A DNA stretch of 64,000 nt from Bacillus sp. A301a_S52 (GTDB lineage Bacteria; Bacillota; Bacilli; Bacillales; Salisediminibacteriaceae): the NCBI GenBank assembly GCA_024701455.1, contig JABXYP010000001.1:3228001-3292000 (forward strand), written 5' to 3'. The notes under the pieces are model-generated. The model was not told the origin of the DNA. It worked only from the letters and a program-made list of their open reading frames with translations, and made no database searches. Numbering within the stretch: position 1 is the stretch's first letter; every line of letters begins with the position of its first letter. The translations under genes and the position numbers were made by a program. Positions 35,986-45,733 of this stretch are shown in pieces.

Positions 35986-38358
35986 TTGAAAAAGTTTATG
36001 GTTAAAAAAACAGTTTTATTAGCTTGCAGTTTTATCTTATTAATGAGTAGTTTCACATTAACGAGCGAAGCTACGACTGAAGATTTTAAAAGTTTAACTT
36101 TGATAGAGGGAGAATACGATTTTACCTCAGAAGAATTGGTAACGGTAATGGTTCAGTTGGAAGAGCCTTCTCTTGTGGAAGCAAAACATACAGATGAAGT
36201 TCAAACAGAAGCCAATCTGACTGCTACATTAAATGAGCTCACAGATGAGGTAACCGATCTTTTACCAGAGAGCGATGTTATAAGAGAGTATGAATATTTA
36301 TTTTCTGGGTTTGCCCTAACATTAAGAGAAAAAGATGTTCTTCAGTTACTAGACATTGATGGTGTAGCAGCTGTTTATCCTTCTATTACTTACGAACCTG
36401 ATACATTTGAACCTGAAATCATTTCAGAAGAAGCTTTCTCACCTGAGATGATGGAGAGTGCACCATTCATCGGTGCTCCGGAAGTGTGGGAGGAATACGG
36501 GATTACGGGAGACGGTGTGACTGTCGCAATCATCGATACAGGGGTTGATTATACCCATCCTGATTTAGCACATGCTTTTGGTGATTATAAGGGGTATGAT
36601 TTTGTTGATAACGACGATGATCCCCAAGAAGGGCCAGGTCAATATCATGGTACCCACGTAGCTGGAACAGTTGCTGCTAACGGACAAATTAAAGGTGTCG
36701 CTCCAGACGCGAACTTACTTGCTTATCGCACTCTTGGCCCTCAAGGTGGTACCACTGCTGATGTGGTTGCAGCTATTGAACTGGCCTATAAAGACGGCGT
36801 TGACATTATGAATTTATCTTTAGGAAACAGTATAAATGACCCTGATTTTGCCACGTCATTAGCACTTGATTGGGCGATGGCAGAAGGTGTGGTAGCTGTT
36901 ACCTCTAATGGCAACAGCGGTCCTAACAACTGGACAGTCGGATCCCCTGCTACAAGTCGTGAAGCTATATCTGTCGGTGCTACTCAACTTCCTTACAATA
37001 CCTTTGAGGCTAACATTTTCACCAGTGATAATGTTACGTATCCATCTGTTGAGGTGATGGGATATGCCAATGAAGAAGATCTACTAACTCTTGACAACAC
37101 GACTCACATATTCGTAAATGCTGGCCTTGGATACGAAGAAGATTTTGAAGACATTGATGTACAGGGACATGTCGCCCTCATTAAAAGAGGTGAAATTCCT
37201 TTCGTAGATAAAGTTGAAAACGCTGCTGATGCAGGTGCAGTGGGTGCCATAATATATAATAATGTGAGTGGAAATTTAAATCTTTACATTCCAGGTATGG
37301 AGATACCAACGTTACAAATGAATCAGGCAGATGGTGAAACACTTCTAAATGAGTTAAGCGAAGGACATGACACCCTCACATTTAATATAACGCCTGAAGG
37401 GGAAATAGGGGAAACAATTGCTGACTTCTCTTCCCGCGGACCAACTTATGGGACTTGGATGATTAAACCAGATGTAGCAGCACCGGGAGTTGCCATCGTC
37501 AGTACTTTCCCAGATGATGAATACGCCTCATTGCAAGGGACAAGCATGTCTTCACCACATGTGGCAGGGGCTGCAGCTTTACTGCTTGAAGCAGAGCCTG
37601 ATTGGGATACAACACAAGTAAAAGCAGCCTTAATGAATACAGCTGCCCCTATTTTTGATAGAGATGGTGTTAGATATCCATTCAATACCCAAGGGGCCGG
37701 AAGCATTAGACTCGTAGAAGCATTAACTACGGAAACATTAGTGACACCAGGCTCTCACTCATTCGGGGTATTCGATAAAGAGAAGGGGCGTCAAACAGAA
37801 AGGCAGCACTTTGAAATTACAAATTTATCGAATGAACGAAAACGCTATGACATTGATATCGAATTTTATGAAGGAAATGAGCATATAAGAGTAACTACAA
37901 GCAAGAATCTAAACGTTAAACCAGGTGGCACCCAAAAAGTGTCCATGAACGTCCAAGTAAAGCCAAGTGCTTTGACACGTGGCTATTATGAAGGGATGAT
38001 TACACTTTCACACGGTGACGAAAAAATAGAAATACCGACTATTCTGTTCGTTATGGACCCAGACTACCCTCATTTGAGTTATGGGAGCATTAACAGTGTC
38101 CATGAAGGGATCATTGATTTCCAACTTCAACTAAATCGTCCTGTCGATTATGTTGAAACATATTTGTTCACAGCAAATTTAGAACCTGTTACTTTCCTTG
38201 AAGAGTTTGGTCCTCTTCCCCAAGGCGAACAGCATTTAAAAATCGATGCCTCTTCCATCTACAAAGAGCTAGAACCAGGTGACTATTCCCTCGTTACGTT
38301 TATTGGGGCTAATGAGATTGAAGAAGTCTATGTAGTTGGAGACTTTACTGTGGATTAA
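35986..38358 (+). CDS. Secreted subtilisin-family serine protease (Vpr-like)
   Basis: 790-residue extracellular S8 peptidase. Signal peptide at about 1-29 (KKTVLLACSFILLM, cleavage near SEA), an inhibitor I9-like propeptide to about 140, then the catalytic domain with Asp184 (AIIDTGVDYTHPDL), His221 (HGTHVAGTV), the oxyanion Asn in VTSNGNSGPN, and Ser520 (GTSMSSPHVAG). A PA domain is inserted between (about 370-465), as in Vpr. The last 220 residues form a Fn3-like/beta region. All catalytic residues are intact. A TTG start follows AAGGAGG by seven bases. Its strongly acidic make-up would suit saline or alkaline surroundings. Confidence 0.93.
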   Translation: MKKFMVKKTVLLACSFILLMSSFTLTSEATTEDFKSLTLIEGEYDFTSEELVTVMVQLEEPSLVEAKHTDEVQTEANLTATLNELTDEVTDLLPESDVIREYEYLFSGFALTLREKDVLQLLDIDGVAAVYPSITYEPDTFEPEIISEEAFSPEMMESAPFIGAPEVWEEYGITGDGVTVAIIDTGVDYTHPDLAHAFGDYKGYDFVDNDDDPQEGPGQYHGTHVAGTVAANGQIKGVAPDANLLAYRTLGPQGGTTADVVAAIELAYKDGVDIMNLSLGNSINDPDFATSLALDWAMAEGVVAVTSNGNSGPNNWTVGSPATSREAISVGATQLPYNTFEANIFTSDNVTYPSVEVMGYANEEDLLTLDNTTHIFVNAGLGYEEDFEDIDVQGHVALIKRGEIPFVDKVENAADAGAVGAIIYNNVSGNLNLYIPGMEIPTLQMNQADGETLLNELSEGHDTLTFNITPEGEIGETIADFSSRGPTYGTWMIKPDVAAPGVAIVSTFPDDEYASLQGTSMSSPHVAGAAALLLEAEPDWDTTQVKAALMNTAAPIFDRDGVRYPFNTQGAGSIRLVEALTTETLVTPGSHSFGVFDKEKGRQTERQHFEITNLSNERKRYDIDIEFYEGNEHIRVTTSKNLNVKPGGTQKVSMNVQVKPSALTRGYYEGMITLSHGDEKIEIPTILFVMDPDYPHLSYGSINSVHEGIIDFQLQLNRPVDYVETYLFTANLEPVTFLEEFGPLPQGEQHLKIDASSIYKELEPGDYSLVTFIGANEIEEVYVVGDFTVD

Positions 38359-38429
38359 ATAGAAACTCTCACTTTTAGGTAATGAGTATCTATTATTACA
38401 CTTTTTCACACTGTAAACTAACATTTTTA

Positions 38430-38462
38430 GGCTGATGAGATGATCTCATCAGCCTGCTTTAA
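38430..38462 (+). terminator. Terminator of the subtilase gene
   Basis: GGCTGATGAGA / TCTCATCAGCC hairpin followed by TGCTTT, about 70 bases after the stop. Confidence 0.75.
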
Positions 38463-38723
38463 GATACGAAGCGTGAGTTTAAGTACTTAAATTTAAATGC
38501 TTAAAGGGTACTACTTACTCATTCATCTATTAATCGACTTCTATCTTTTAGACCAACGGCAGTCTTTGAAACAGTCATCCCCCTCTACCTATGCACCGTA
38601 AGACGTCGCTCTGTACCTACAACCTCTTTGTGCATCAGGAATAAGCGAGTTGAACATAAGACATAGCAACCTTTTTCTGGACGTGATTCATAGTTGAGTA
38701 TGCCACAATCTCCACTTTACCTT

Positions 38724-39587
38724 TTACTCATTTCCCATGTTTCTTTCCAAAGCATCGACCATCTGTTGACCGTTATCATCCCATTTGATGGCTCGATAAC
38801 GGTAGTCATGATAAAAAATAAACCAATCTCCGTTTTGAGTCGCTTTAGAAATATAGGTCTGCTTTGCTTCAATGGAATCCATTGGATAATCATCGTACGC
38901 TAAAACCCATAAAACATTAAAGTGCGCATGGGTTGGCATAATATCAGCTAAATGCCAGATCGTTTTGTCTTTAGTGGACAGCTTTAAAATGGCATGGCCC
39001 GCACTATGCCCTCCAGTGTGAATTAATCGAACACCTGGGACTACTTCCACATCGTTCTCAAACGTGACGATTTGACCCTCAATTCCTTCTCGATTAGTCG
39101 AAAAATACGTATTACGAGAGCGGATATTAGGTGCGCACATTTCCTCCCATTCAGTTTTATGAACATGGATAGTAGCATTAGGAAAGGCAGACACTAACAT
39201 ATTGTTATTCATAATTGTTAAGCCACAAGCATGATCAAAGTGCATATGAGTCATTAACACATGGTCAATATCATGACGTGACAGATTCAGCATTTTGAGA
39301 CTTTCATCAATCTTAGATTCCTGCGTCACACCAAAATTTCGTTTTGCCTTTTCAGATAATTTATCATTGCCGATTCCAGTATCCACAAGAAGATTTTTAC
39401 CCCCTGTTTGGACGAGAATAGGATCCGTCCTTAACTCGATTTGATTCTTCTCATTAGCAGGATACTTATTATGCCATAATGCTTTTGGCACCACACCAAA
39501 CATGGCACCTCCATCCATATGAGTAACACCGCCATTCAACCATGTTAACCTCATATTATCCGACACATCCCATGTCTCCATCGCCAA
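38724..39587 (-). CDS. ytnP: YtnP, metallo-beta-lactamase-fold lactonase
   Basis: Quorum-quenching lactonase homologue of the MBL superfamily; the B. subtilis enzyme degrades acyl-homoserine or gamma-butyrolactone signals. About 287 residues. Zinc ligands are visible in THMHFDHACG, TGGHSAGHAI and the Asp in HLADIMPTHAH. NGGVTHMDGGAMFGVVPK and VLAYDDYPM closely match B. subtilis YtnP. The start is uncertain: AAAGGAG is nine bases before a TTG (39587, used here) and 15 before the ATG at 39581. Likely co-transcribed after trmB. Confidence 0.92.
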   Translation of the reverse strand: MAMETWDVSDNMRLTWLNGGVTHMDGGAMFGVVPKALWHNKYPANEKNQIELRTDPILVQTGGKNLLVDTGIGNDKLSEKAKRNFGVTQESKIDESLKMLNLSRHDIDHVLMTHMHFDHACGLTIMNNNMLVSAFPNATIHVHKTEWEEMCAPNIRSRNTYFSTNREGIEGQIVTFENDVEVVPGVRLIHTGGHSAGHAILKLSTKDKTIWHLADIMPTHAHFNVLWVLAYDDYPMDSIEAKQTYISKATQNGDWFIFYHDYRYRAIKWDDNGQQMVDALERNMGNE

Positions 39588-39618
39588 ATTGACCATCTCC
39601 TTTCACTTATGGGGATCT

Positions 39619-40257
39619 TTATTTAAAGCGGGCTTCAAGTCGGAATATACGCATTCCTTTATTCGAAAATTTCTCTTCATATTCTGTCATAACATTTCCT
39701 TCAATCTCACTGTTATGAAGGTCTAAGCTAACATTTTCGATAGCCATACCATATTTAGACATACTTTCTATGGAATATTCAAATAACCCTTGGTTATCTG
39801 TTTTGAAATGAATCGCACCTTTATCATTCAGCAGCCTGTTGTATTTAGTTAAAAAATACTCATGAGTTAACCGACGTTTAGCGTGCTTCTTTTTTGGCCA
39901 TGGATCAGTAAAATTAATGTATACTCTAGCAAGTTCTTTAGGACTGAAATAGTCTGTTAAGTCACTTACATCTTTTTGCAAAAACTTAATATTAGGTATG
40001 TTTTCCTCAACAGTTCGTTGAACAGCTGTTACAAGCACACTCTCATATTTTTCTACACCTATATAATTGATATGAGGATACATTTTTGCCATTTCGGTTA
40101 AGAACCGTCCTTTACCAGTACCTACTTCTATATGAAGAGGTGCCTCGCTTCCAAATCTATCATGCCATCTCCCTTTCCACTTCTCGGGATCTTGTTCTAC
40201 AATTGATGGGTGGCTTTCTATATACTCGCCTGCCCACGGCTTATTTCTTAAACGCAT
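39619..40257 (-). CDS. trmB: tRNA (guanine-N7)-methyltransferase
   Basis: Makes m7G46 in the variable loop of tRNAs using S-adenosylmethionine. 212 residues, the usual size. Family elements are [15 protein letters not shown] (SAM site), [27 protein letters not shown] (substrate and catalytic loop) and [22 protein letters not shown] precedes the ATG. Followed after 31 bases by ytnP. Confidence 0.97.
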   Translation of the reverse strand: MRLRNKPWAGEYIESHPSIVEQDPEKWKGRWHDRFGSEAPLHIEVGTGKGRFLTEMAKMYPHINYIGVEKYESVLVTAVQRTVEENIPNIKFLQKDVSDLTDYFSPKELARVYINFTDPWPKKKHAKRRLTHEYFLTKYNRLLNDKGAIHFKTDNQGLFEYSIESMSKYGMAIENVSLDLHNSEIEGNVMTEYEEKFSNKGMRIFRLEARFK

Positions 40258-40478
40258 GTGACGTCACTCTCCATCTCTATTTAAACCATTGTTTTTCATG
40301 TGTTTACACAGTACAAAACCAGAATATCATAAAACTGTACAGTCGTCAGATTTCTTTTTCAATCACTTCATGTTAAATTTCCATATTAATTGCGTAAGTT
40401 TTATCTAAAAACACGTGTAAAATTCTATATAAAGGGAACGAGATTAACGAGACTAAATTCTGTTAGGAGGAGCCTGTC

Positions 40479-40802
40479 ATGGCTAGAGAGGAATTACTAA
40501 AGGACGTCCAAACCTTACTATGTGAGCTAAAGGAAGCACCTTTTCTAAAAAATCAGACGATCTTCCGCCTAAATGCGGCCATTAAGGAATTGAGAAACAT
40601 GGATCTCAATCCAAACTTTACTGGTACTATTCAAGAAATTCATACTTTTGCTGACAAAGTCATCACGAGCTCCCAGCCTGATGATGTACTCCATCACCAT
40701 TCACTTAATATTGCAAGGTGGATCGAAGAAGTCGGCCTTCTCATAAATGGCGGGGGTAAAGTCACGATTGATTATGAACAACGAAAAGGTAGAGAAGTAT
40801 AA
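40479..40802 (+). CDS. Small hypothetical protein
   Basis: 107 residues, not recognised. Mostly helical, soluble, with LLKDVQTLLCELKEAPFL at the start and a basic tail (DYEQRKGREV). TTAGGAGGAG stands in perfect position before the ATG. It is the first gene of a pair with ytzH, 70 bases apart, and both are followed by one strong terminator, so it is very likely real. It resembles ytzH in size and helical character, but I see no clear homology. Confidence 0.7.
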   Translation: MAREELLKDVQTLLCELKEAPFLKNQTIFRLNAAIKELRNMDLNPNFTGTIQEIHTFADKVITSSQPDDVLHHHSLNIARWIEEVGLLINGGGKVTIDYEQRKGREV

Positions 40803-40872
40803 AATCAGCTCTTATTCCATACCCTTTCTCTTAAGAATGTTTTCTCTTTAACGATTGAAAGGGTGATTGACA

Positions 40873-41154
40873 ATGGCAATAAATTACTATCATCAATTAA
40901 CATTATTGAAAGATATTTTGGCTAATCAATTAACAGAGGATTATGGTAGCCACGATGAGTTCCATCAATTACAAAGTCTCGTCCACTCTCTCGTCCAAAA
41001 TAATGCGACTCCTGAAGATTTAAAGCAAACTCTTTTGGCTATTGAACAATATGCCTATCAGCATGATAAAGAAGGCGCACACAGTCATTTAGGCACAGAA
41101 AATTTAAATACTTGGATACAGCAAGTGAACCATGAATCAGAAAAATTTCATTAA
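40873..41154 (+). CDS. ytzH: YtzH-like protein
   Basis: 93 residues. MAINYYHQLTLLKDILANQ closely follows the start of B. subtilis YtzH (YHHQLSLLKDIL). The rest is helical and ends in TENLNTWIQQVNHES. Function unknown. The ATG at 40873 follows AAGGGTGA; a TTG two codons earlier is less well placed. Same position between trmB and ytmP as in B. subtilis. Confidence 0.82.
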   Translation: MAINYYHQLTLLKDILANQLTEDYGSHDEFHQLQSLVHSLVQNNATPEDLKQTLLAIEQYAYQHDKEGAHSHLGTENLNTWIQQVNHESEKFH

Positions 41155-41211
41155 TGGTATCACCAACGTTCTATGTGCCATCTTATACTGACCGTTACCG
41201 GCACAGACTAT

Positions 41212-41251
41212 AAACAGCCCGAAAAGGGTCCAAAGACTTTTCGGGCTGTTT
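41212..41251. terminator. Bidirectional terminator between ytzH and ytmP
   Basis: AAACAGCCCGAAAAG / CTTTTCGGGCTGTTT, a 15-bp stem, serving both converging genes. Confidence 0.95.
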
Positions 41252-41338
41252 ATATACCTACTCAATTCGTCCTCTATATAGATGCTATAGCAAGTAAGCC
41301 TTGCGCTATTATGTTTCAGACAAAAATTAAGGTGATAA

Positions 41339-42124
41339 TTAGTCTCTTTCTTTTAAGACATCCTTTAATTGACCAGACCACTTTAGTGCCTCTCTTGGTT
41401 CATTTCGTCCTCTATACCATAAAATATTATCGATGCATTCTACGATCATATACCAGCGCATACGGCTTAATAAATCGACCGACATGTCCACTCCATATAT
41501 TTTAAGCCATGTGGGCCAAGTTGTTTTGGGTATATAGATATACAAGAGAGGAGCTAGATCTAAGGCTGGATCAGCCACTTGAGCACAGTCCCAATCAATT
41601 AAATAAAGGTGATTTTCGCCATTACTCATCCAGTTATTATGATTAATATCCGCATGACAAACGACATAGTTCTCTTCAGAGAAAGGTGGAACATTTTCTA
41701 AAAGCCACTTAAATGCTTCAGTTATAGTAGCATCTTCAAAGTTTACACATTCTCTCTTATGCACTAACTTACTTAATAAATGCTCAGGCGTTAAAGCCAA
41801 ATTTCCCATCCTTTTAAACATGTGCAATAAATCTTTGGACTGATGAATCTTTGATAACAAAGATGCAACACGGGTATCATTCATTTCAGCCGCTTTTAAT
41901 TCATGACCGTCCACCCAACGCTGTGCTGTGATCACATCTCCGTTTTCAAGGCGTTTTGTCCATAACAATTTCGGAACAATTCCCTCTGCTGAAAGCACAG
42001 CTAAAAACGGTGAAGAATTTCGTTTAATAAAGATCTTTTGTTCTCCTTGTTCAGCAATATACGCCTCTCCTGTAGCCCCACCAGCCGGTCGTAACTGCCA
42101 TCCTTCACCCATGAAATGTTCCAA
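41339..42124 (-). CDS. ytmP: YtmP, aminoglycoside/choline kinase-fold phosphotransferase
   Basis: 261-residue member of the APH/choline kinase fold. Catalytic-loop residues are in VVCHADINHNNWM, and metal-binding Asp in LIDWDCAQVADPALDLAPLL. The segment FIKRNSSPFLAVLSAEGIVPKLLW is close to B. subtilis YtmP. Substrate unknown. I chose the TTG at 42124, giving MEHFMGEGW. It sits five bases after AGGGTGA and aligns with B. subtilis MEHLLGKDW. The ATG at 42139 would itself overlap that ribosome binding site. Confidence 0.9.
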   Translation of the reverse strand: MEHFMGEGWQLRPAGGATGEAYIAEQGEQKIFIKRNSSPFLAVLSAEGIVPKLLWTKRLENGDVITAQRWVDGHELKAAEMNDTRVASLLSKIHQSKDLLHMFKRMGNLALTPEHLLSKLVHKRECVNFEDATITEAFKWLLENVPPFSEENYVVCHADINHNNWMSNGENHLYLIDWDCAQVADPALDLAPLLYIYIPKTTWPTWLKIYGVDMSVDLLSRMRWYMIVECIDNILWYRGRNEPREALKWSGQLKDVLKERD

Positions 42125-42602
42125 TTGTTTCACCCTCATTTTTCATTCATCCGTTATTCTATCCCTCCACCTCAGCAATGTGAGTCATGGATAACATACA
42201 AATTACATGGCATAATTATTGCTGTTAAAACCAAATTGGAATACAGCAGACACACTTCAAAGTTTCTTGTTAAAACCCTTATATGTTAAAAAGTCCTTAT
42301 ATCGTCTATTTGCGGATCTGATTCTCTATTTAATCGTACATTTAGCGATGAATCAGCACTCTTTTTTTGCAACAATTACTTCGAACGCTTGTTTTAGTGA
42401 AGCGAAGCACTTTTATTATTGTAAAGAACATTTAGCGTTTCTTCAACTTAAAGTCACAAATTTTTAGAATAGCAAATAATCAACGAATAATACCATTTTT
42501 TCTCTCATTTAACTAATAAATCTTTATTTTGCAATTAGTGAACTCATCACATGCTTAGAAGCTCTCAGATGATAATTAGTGACGCTTTTTAAAGACTACT
42601 AA
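42125..42602. other. Intergenic stretch, no gene recognised
   Basis: About 480 bases upstream of ytmP. An 82-codon plus-strand frame at 42219 starts at TTG without a ribosome binding site and has no recognisable features, so I leave it out. Confidence 0.5.
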
Positions 42603-42640
42603 ACAACCTTGCTCCATCGTTTTTTCATAGGCAAGGTTGT
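42603..42640 (-). terminator. Probable terminator of the 100-residue hypothetical gene
   Basis: ACAACCTTGC / GCAAGGTTGT, ten-base stem with an 18-base loop. The minus-strand tail is TTTAGTAG. Confidence 0.6.
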
Positions 42641-42674
42641 CCTCGTCTTTGCTATTTCCACACTATCGTTGGCC

Positions 42675-42977
42675 TTATAAGGTACTGATCCAGTCTACGA
42701 GGCTGTCATCAATTCTTTTCTTTTCATGCCATGTCATAGCCGGCTCAATCATATACTCTTTTGTCTTTGACTTGAAGTGCATGTAGCTTTCTTCAGACCG
42801 ATGCAGCAGGTACCACTCTTCTAAATCCTTCAAAGCTAATTGGAACGAGTGAGCAAAGACAGTTATGTTCTCGTGAGTCAGTGATAATTCAATTCCTCTA
42901 TGCCCTTTCCAATCATAAATATTACGAACATGAAGGATCGGATTTCCATTGTAAGGTGTCAGTTTATAAGTAGTCAT
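42675..42977 (-). CDS. Hypothetical protein
   Basis: 100 residues, not recognised. It begins MTTYKLTPYNGNPILHVRNI and continues with an amphipathic helix (FQLALKDLEEWYLLH). There are no membrane segments or cysteines. GAGGAGATAGG lies somewhat far (about 12 bases) before the ATG. It follows the NERD-domain gene by some 60 bases on the same strand and has its own terminator. Confidence 0.6.
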   Translation of the reverse strand: MTTYKLTPYNGNPILHVRNIYDWKGHRGIELSLTHENITVFAHSFQLALKDLEEWYLLHRSEESYMHFKSKTKEYMIEPAMTWHEKKRIDDSLVDWISTL

Positions 42978-43039
42978 TAGTATGAGCCTATCTCCTCATG
43001 AGTTCAATTGCAAACACCTTTATTATCTTAACGGATAAT

Positions 43040-43990
43040 TTAATCATTTTCAATCCTTGAATCTGCCTCTTCTCCTTGTTCTTCATCGACCTCTTCTTGC
43101 AAACGGCTTTCTGATATCGTTAATGAATGCGCAAGCAGTGTTTCAGCAACTTTTAACTGCTGATGTTTTATAGGGGTTTGATTTTTTAATAACAATTTTT
43201 TAAAGCTCTCAATTTGCCGTTTATCTACTAAATTGACTCGCTTGCTCACTGGTGGTACATCAATGAAGCTATCCTTAGCCACTACCGCCAATTTTACAGG
43301 TAATGTCATATCATGCTCTGTTAGAATCGTCTCTACTACGGTCTTCATACGTTTTAATGTCACAAATGGGCTTAACAATCGCTCTGCTACGCCATCCTCA
43401 CTTTTTTTCCAAAACCTATCTGTCTCAGTCTGGTAAATAGTATGATCGTTTCCAGTCAAAGGCTTTATTAACCATAATTCTGTTGGTGTTAAGATGATGA
43501 CATCTAAATCCACAGGGGCTTTTTTCATAAAAAACACAGGTTCATAGAAAACAAAGAAAGTATCAGGAAGGTTTTGCAAAAGATAGTATAAAAACTTATC
43601 GTAATAATAACTTCGCTTCACCTGGGATTTTTCTGAAATAGTAGAGCTCGCCCAATTAAGCTGGAACTGAAAGAGTTCTTCTCGGAAAGATTGCTTTAGT
43701 TTTTCTAAAGAATGATGCGTTAATTCAGTTCTTGTAGGCAACTCCACTTCTTCTTGGATGTCAGCTTTTTTCCACGGAAGTTTTTTTAATGACTTCTGAA
43801 TAAACGATTCGCTATTATCTTCATAAGAGTGCCATAAAGGTAAATCCTGAAAACCTTTCTTACGGGTTTCCCAATCTTGTCTAACCCTTTCCCACCGTTC
43901 CCTTTTTAATCTAACATAGCGTGATGGATAACGATAAATATCAATTTCATAACGAGAAACATAATCAGACAATTTAACGAGTTGTGCCAT
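43040..43990 (-). CDS. NERD-like domain protein
   Basis: 316 residues. The middle (about 125-260) has features of the nuclease-related NERD fold: YYYDKFLYYLLQNLP, then VDLDVIILTPTELWLIKPL (the D-x-D/E..K core) and LPVKLAVVAKDSFIDV. The N-terminal 100 residues are charged and rich in Trp/Arg, and the C-terminus is acidic. Nuclease activity is not shown for such proteins. GAGGGTGA precedes the ATG. Fifteen bases after thpR's end on the same strand, so probably one operon. Confidence 0.75.
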   Translation of the reverse strand: MAQLVKLSDYVSRYEIDIYRYPSRYVRLKRERWERVRQDWETRKKGFQDLPLWHSYEDNSESFIQKSLKKLPWKKADIQEEVELPTRTELTHHSLEKLKQSFREELFQFQLNWASSTISEKSQVKRSYYYDKFLYYLLQNLPDTFFVFYEPVFFMKKAPVDLDVIILTPTELWLIKPLTGNDHTIYQTETDRFWKKSEDGVAERLLSPFVTLKRMKTVVETILTEHDMTLPVKLAVVAKDSFIDVPPVSKRVNLVDKRQIESFKKLLLKNQTPIKHQQLKVAETLLAHSLTISESRLQEEVDEEQGEEADSRIEND

Positions 43991-44004
43991 TTGTATTCAC
44001 CCTC

Positions 44005-44574
44005 TCATAGGTCCTTATCAGATAAGTTAATAGTAGACAGTCTCTCATACATCGATTGCTTGTACGGGTGAACCCGATAAAGGGACACAGCATCTGCTGT
44101 TACAAAGACGTCATTCATTTTTATAGGGAATCCCCAGTTTTCCGGCTTATTCGACGTTGTGATTTTCCACCTTTTCGCTAAAGTTACGTGTGGCTTAAAC
44201 GCCCGTTTTTCCAACGGGAAATTAAGGGCTGCTGCTTCCTCCTGAACAATCGTATACAGATTGGATAGGTAAGGATGTTCAGCCGCCTTCACGTAGAAAA
44301 CACCAGGTTGTTTCGGTTTCCCGAAAAAATCGAGCTGTTGAAACCTTAGCGAAACAGTTGGATAGGAGTTTAATCTCTTATTTAGCCGCTCCCATAACTT
44401 TACCCTGTTTTGAGCGTCCCATCCACCTAAATACAATAATGTAAGGTGAAAGTCATGTTTATCGACTATTTTTTTGTAATACTTTTCTAACTCATAGTCA
44501 CTTTGCAGCTGTGAAAAGACTTTATTTATCTCGTGATTCAATGGTAGTCCGATAAAGCTATGGAAATCCGACAA
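44005..44574 (-). CDS. thpR: RNA 2',3'-cyclic phosphodiesterase (2H family)
   Basis: 2H phosphoesterase that opens 2',3'-cyclic phosphates on RNA ends (LigT/ThpR, YtlP in B. subtilis). 189 residues with both HxTL motifs: HLTL at 43-46 and HVTL at 129-132. The TTG start at 44574 is preferred because GGAGG stands six bases before it and SFIGLPL then falls at the family's usual N-terminus. The ATG at 44628 gives an 18-residue extension without a ribosome binding site. Divergent from cysK. Confidence 0.93.
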   Translation of the reverse strand: MSDFHSFIGLPLNHEINKVFSQLQSDYELEKYYKKIVDKHDFHLTLLYLGGWDAQNRVKLWERLNKRLNSYPTVSLRFQQLDFFGKPKQPGVFYVKAAEHPYLSNLYTIVQEEAAALNFPLEKRAFKPHVTLAKRWKITTSNKPENWGFPIKMNDVFVTADAVSLYRVHPYKQSMYERLSTINLSDKDL

Positions 44575-44693
44575 AATAGTCCTCCTTTTGCCCCCCAAAG
44601 AAGCTGTGATACAATAAAGATTAAACATATCGCTTTAATAGGTAATACTATTTTACACGTTGTAATGTCTACAGGAAAGGATGACAAACAGAA

Positions 44694-45638
44694 ATGAAAA
44701 TTGTAAATAACATGTCCGAACTCATCGGGGATACCCCACTCGTTAAATTACAACAACTTCCTGTCACAACAGGGGCTCAAGTATATCTTAAACTAGAATT
44801 TATGAATCCAAGCGGAAGCGTTAAAGACCGCGCAGCTTTCAATATGATCGACCATGCTGAAAAGCAAGGGTTAATTGATAAAAATTCTGTCATTATCGAA
44901 CCCACTTCTGGAAATACAGGCATCGGTTTAGCTATGACAGCAGCGGCCAAAGGCCTTAAGGCTATTTTAGTCATGCCTGATACCATGTCTCAAGAACGCA
45001 TTAATCTTCTAAAAGCTTATGGTGCGAAAGTAGAATTAACTCCCGGTGACAAAAAGATGCCAGGCGCTATTGAAAGAGCTCATCAACTAGTTAAAAAAAT
45101 ACCTAACAGTTACATGCCAATGCAATTTGAAAATCCTGCAAATCCCGATGCCCACCGCCATACAACGGCTACTGAAATTATTAAAGCCATGAACGAGCTT
45201 GGTAAAGATTTATCAGCTTTTGTAGCAGCTTCTGGAACCGGCGGCACCATTACAGGTACAGGAGAAGAATTAAAAAAAGCTTATCCAAATGCAACCATTC
45301 ATGTAGTAGAGCCTAAGGGATCCCCTGTATTATCCGGAGGGAAACCAGGCCCTCACAAGCTCGTAGGAACAAGTCCAGGATTTGTTCCACCTATTTTAAA
45401 CCAAGACGTGTATAACGAAATATTTCAAATTAGTGATGAAGAAGCTTATAAAGTGACACGGGACTTATCCCAAAAAGAAGGGATTCTTGTGGGACCATCC
45501 TCAGGAGCTGCATGCTATGCTGCCTTACAAGTAGCCAAGCGGCTTTCACCAGATCAGATCGTCGTCGCGATTGCATGTGACACAGGAGAGCGCTACTTAT
45601 CCACTGACTTGTTTGATTTTGATTCACAGAGCGATTAA
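44694..45638 (+). CDS. cysK: Cysteine synthase family protein (O-acetylserine sulfhydrylase)
   Basis: PLP enzyme making cysteine from O-acetylserine and sulfide. 314 residues. PLP-binding Lys44 lies in PSGSVKDRAA, the substrate loop in EPTSGNTGIGLA, the phosphate-binding loop in SGTGGTITGTG, and GPSSGAACYAA near the end. Homologous to both CysK and B. subtilis YtkP, which sits next to ytlP/thpR as here, so it may be the YtkP-type paralogue rather than the main CysK. AGGAAAGGATGA precedes the ATG. Confidence 0.92.
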   Translation: MKIVNNMSELIGDTPLVKLQQLPVTTGAQVYLKLEFMNPSGSVKDRAAFNMIDHAEKQGLIDKNSVIIEPTSGNTGIGLAMTAAAKGLKAILVMPDTMSQERINLLKAYGAKVELTPGDKKMPGAIERAHQLVKKIPNSYMPMQFENPANPDAHRHTTATEIIKAMNELGKDLSAFVAASGTGGTITGTGEELKKAYPNATIHVVEPKGSPVLSGGKPGPHKLVGTSPGFVPPILNQDVYNEIFQISDEEAYKVTRDLSQKEGILVGPSSGAACYAALQVAKRLSPDQIVVAIACDTGERYLSTDLFDFDSQSD

Positions 45639-45694
45639 TAATAACGCTTAACATTTTCGTCTATATACTGTCCTCAAGTTACTCGGATATGCAT

Positions 45695-45724
45695 AAAAAC
45701 GGCTTTTCGAAAAGCCGTTTTTAT
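45695..45724. terminator. Bidirectional terminator between cysK and an MFS gene
   Basis: AAAAACGGCTTTTCGAAAAGCCGTTTTT, a near-perfect palindrome with T-runs on both strands. Confidence 0.95.
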
Positions 45725-45733
45725 TCATCTGGA

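Noticed and set aside
42219..42467. An 82-codon plus-strand frame upstream of ytmP
   Set aside because: TTG start without a ribosome binding site, no terminator, no recognisable domain.
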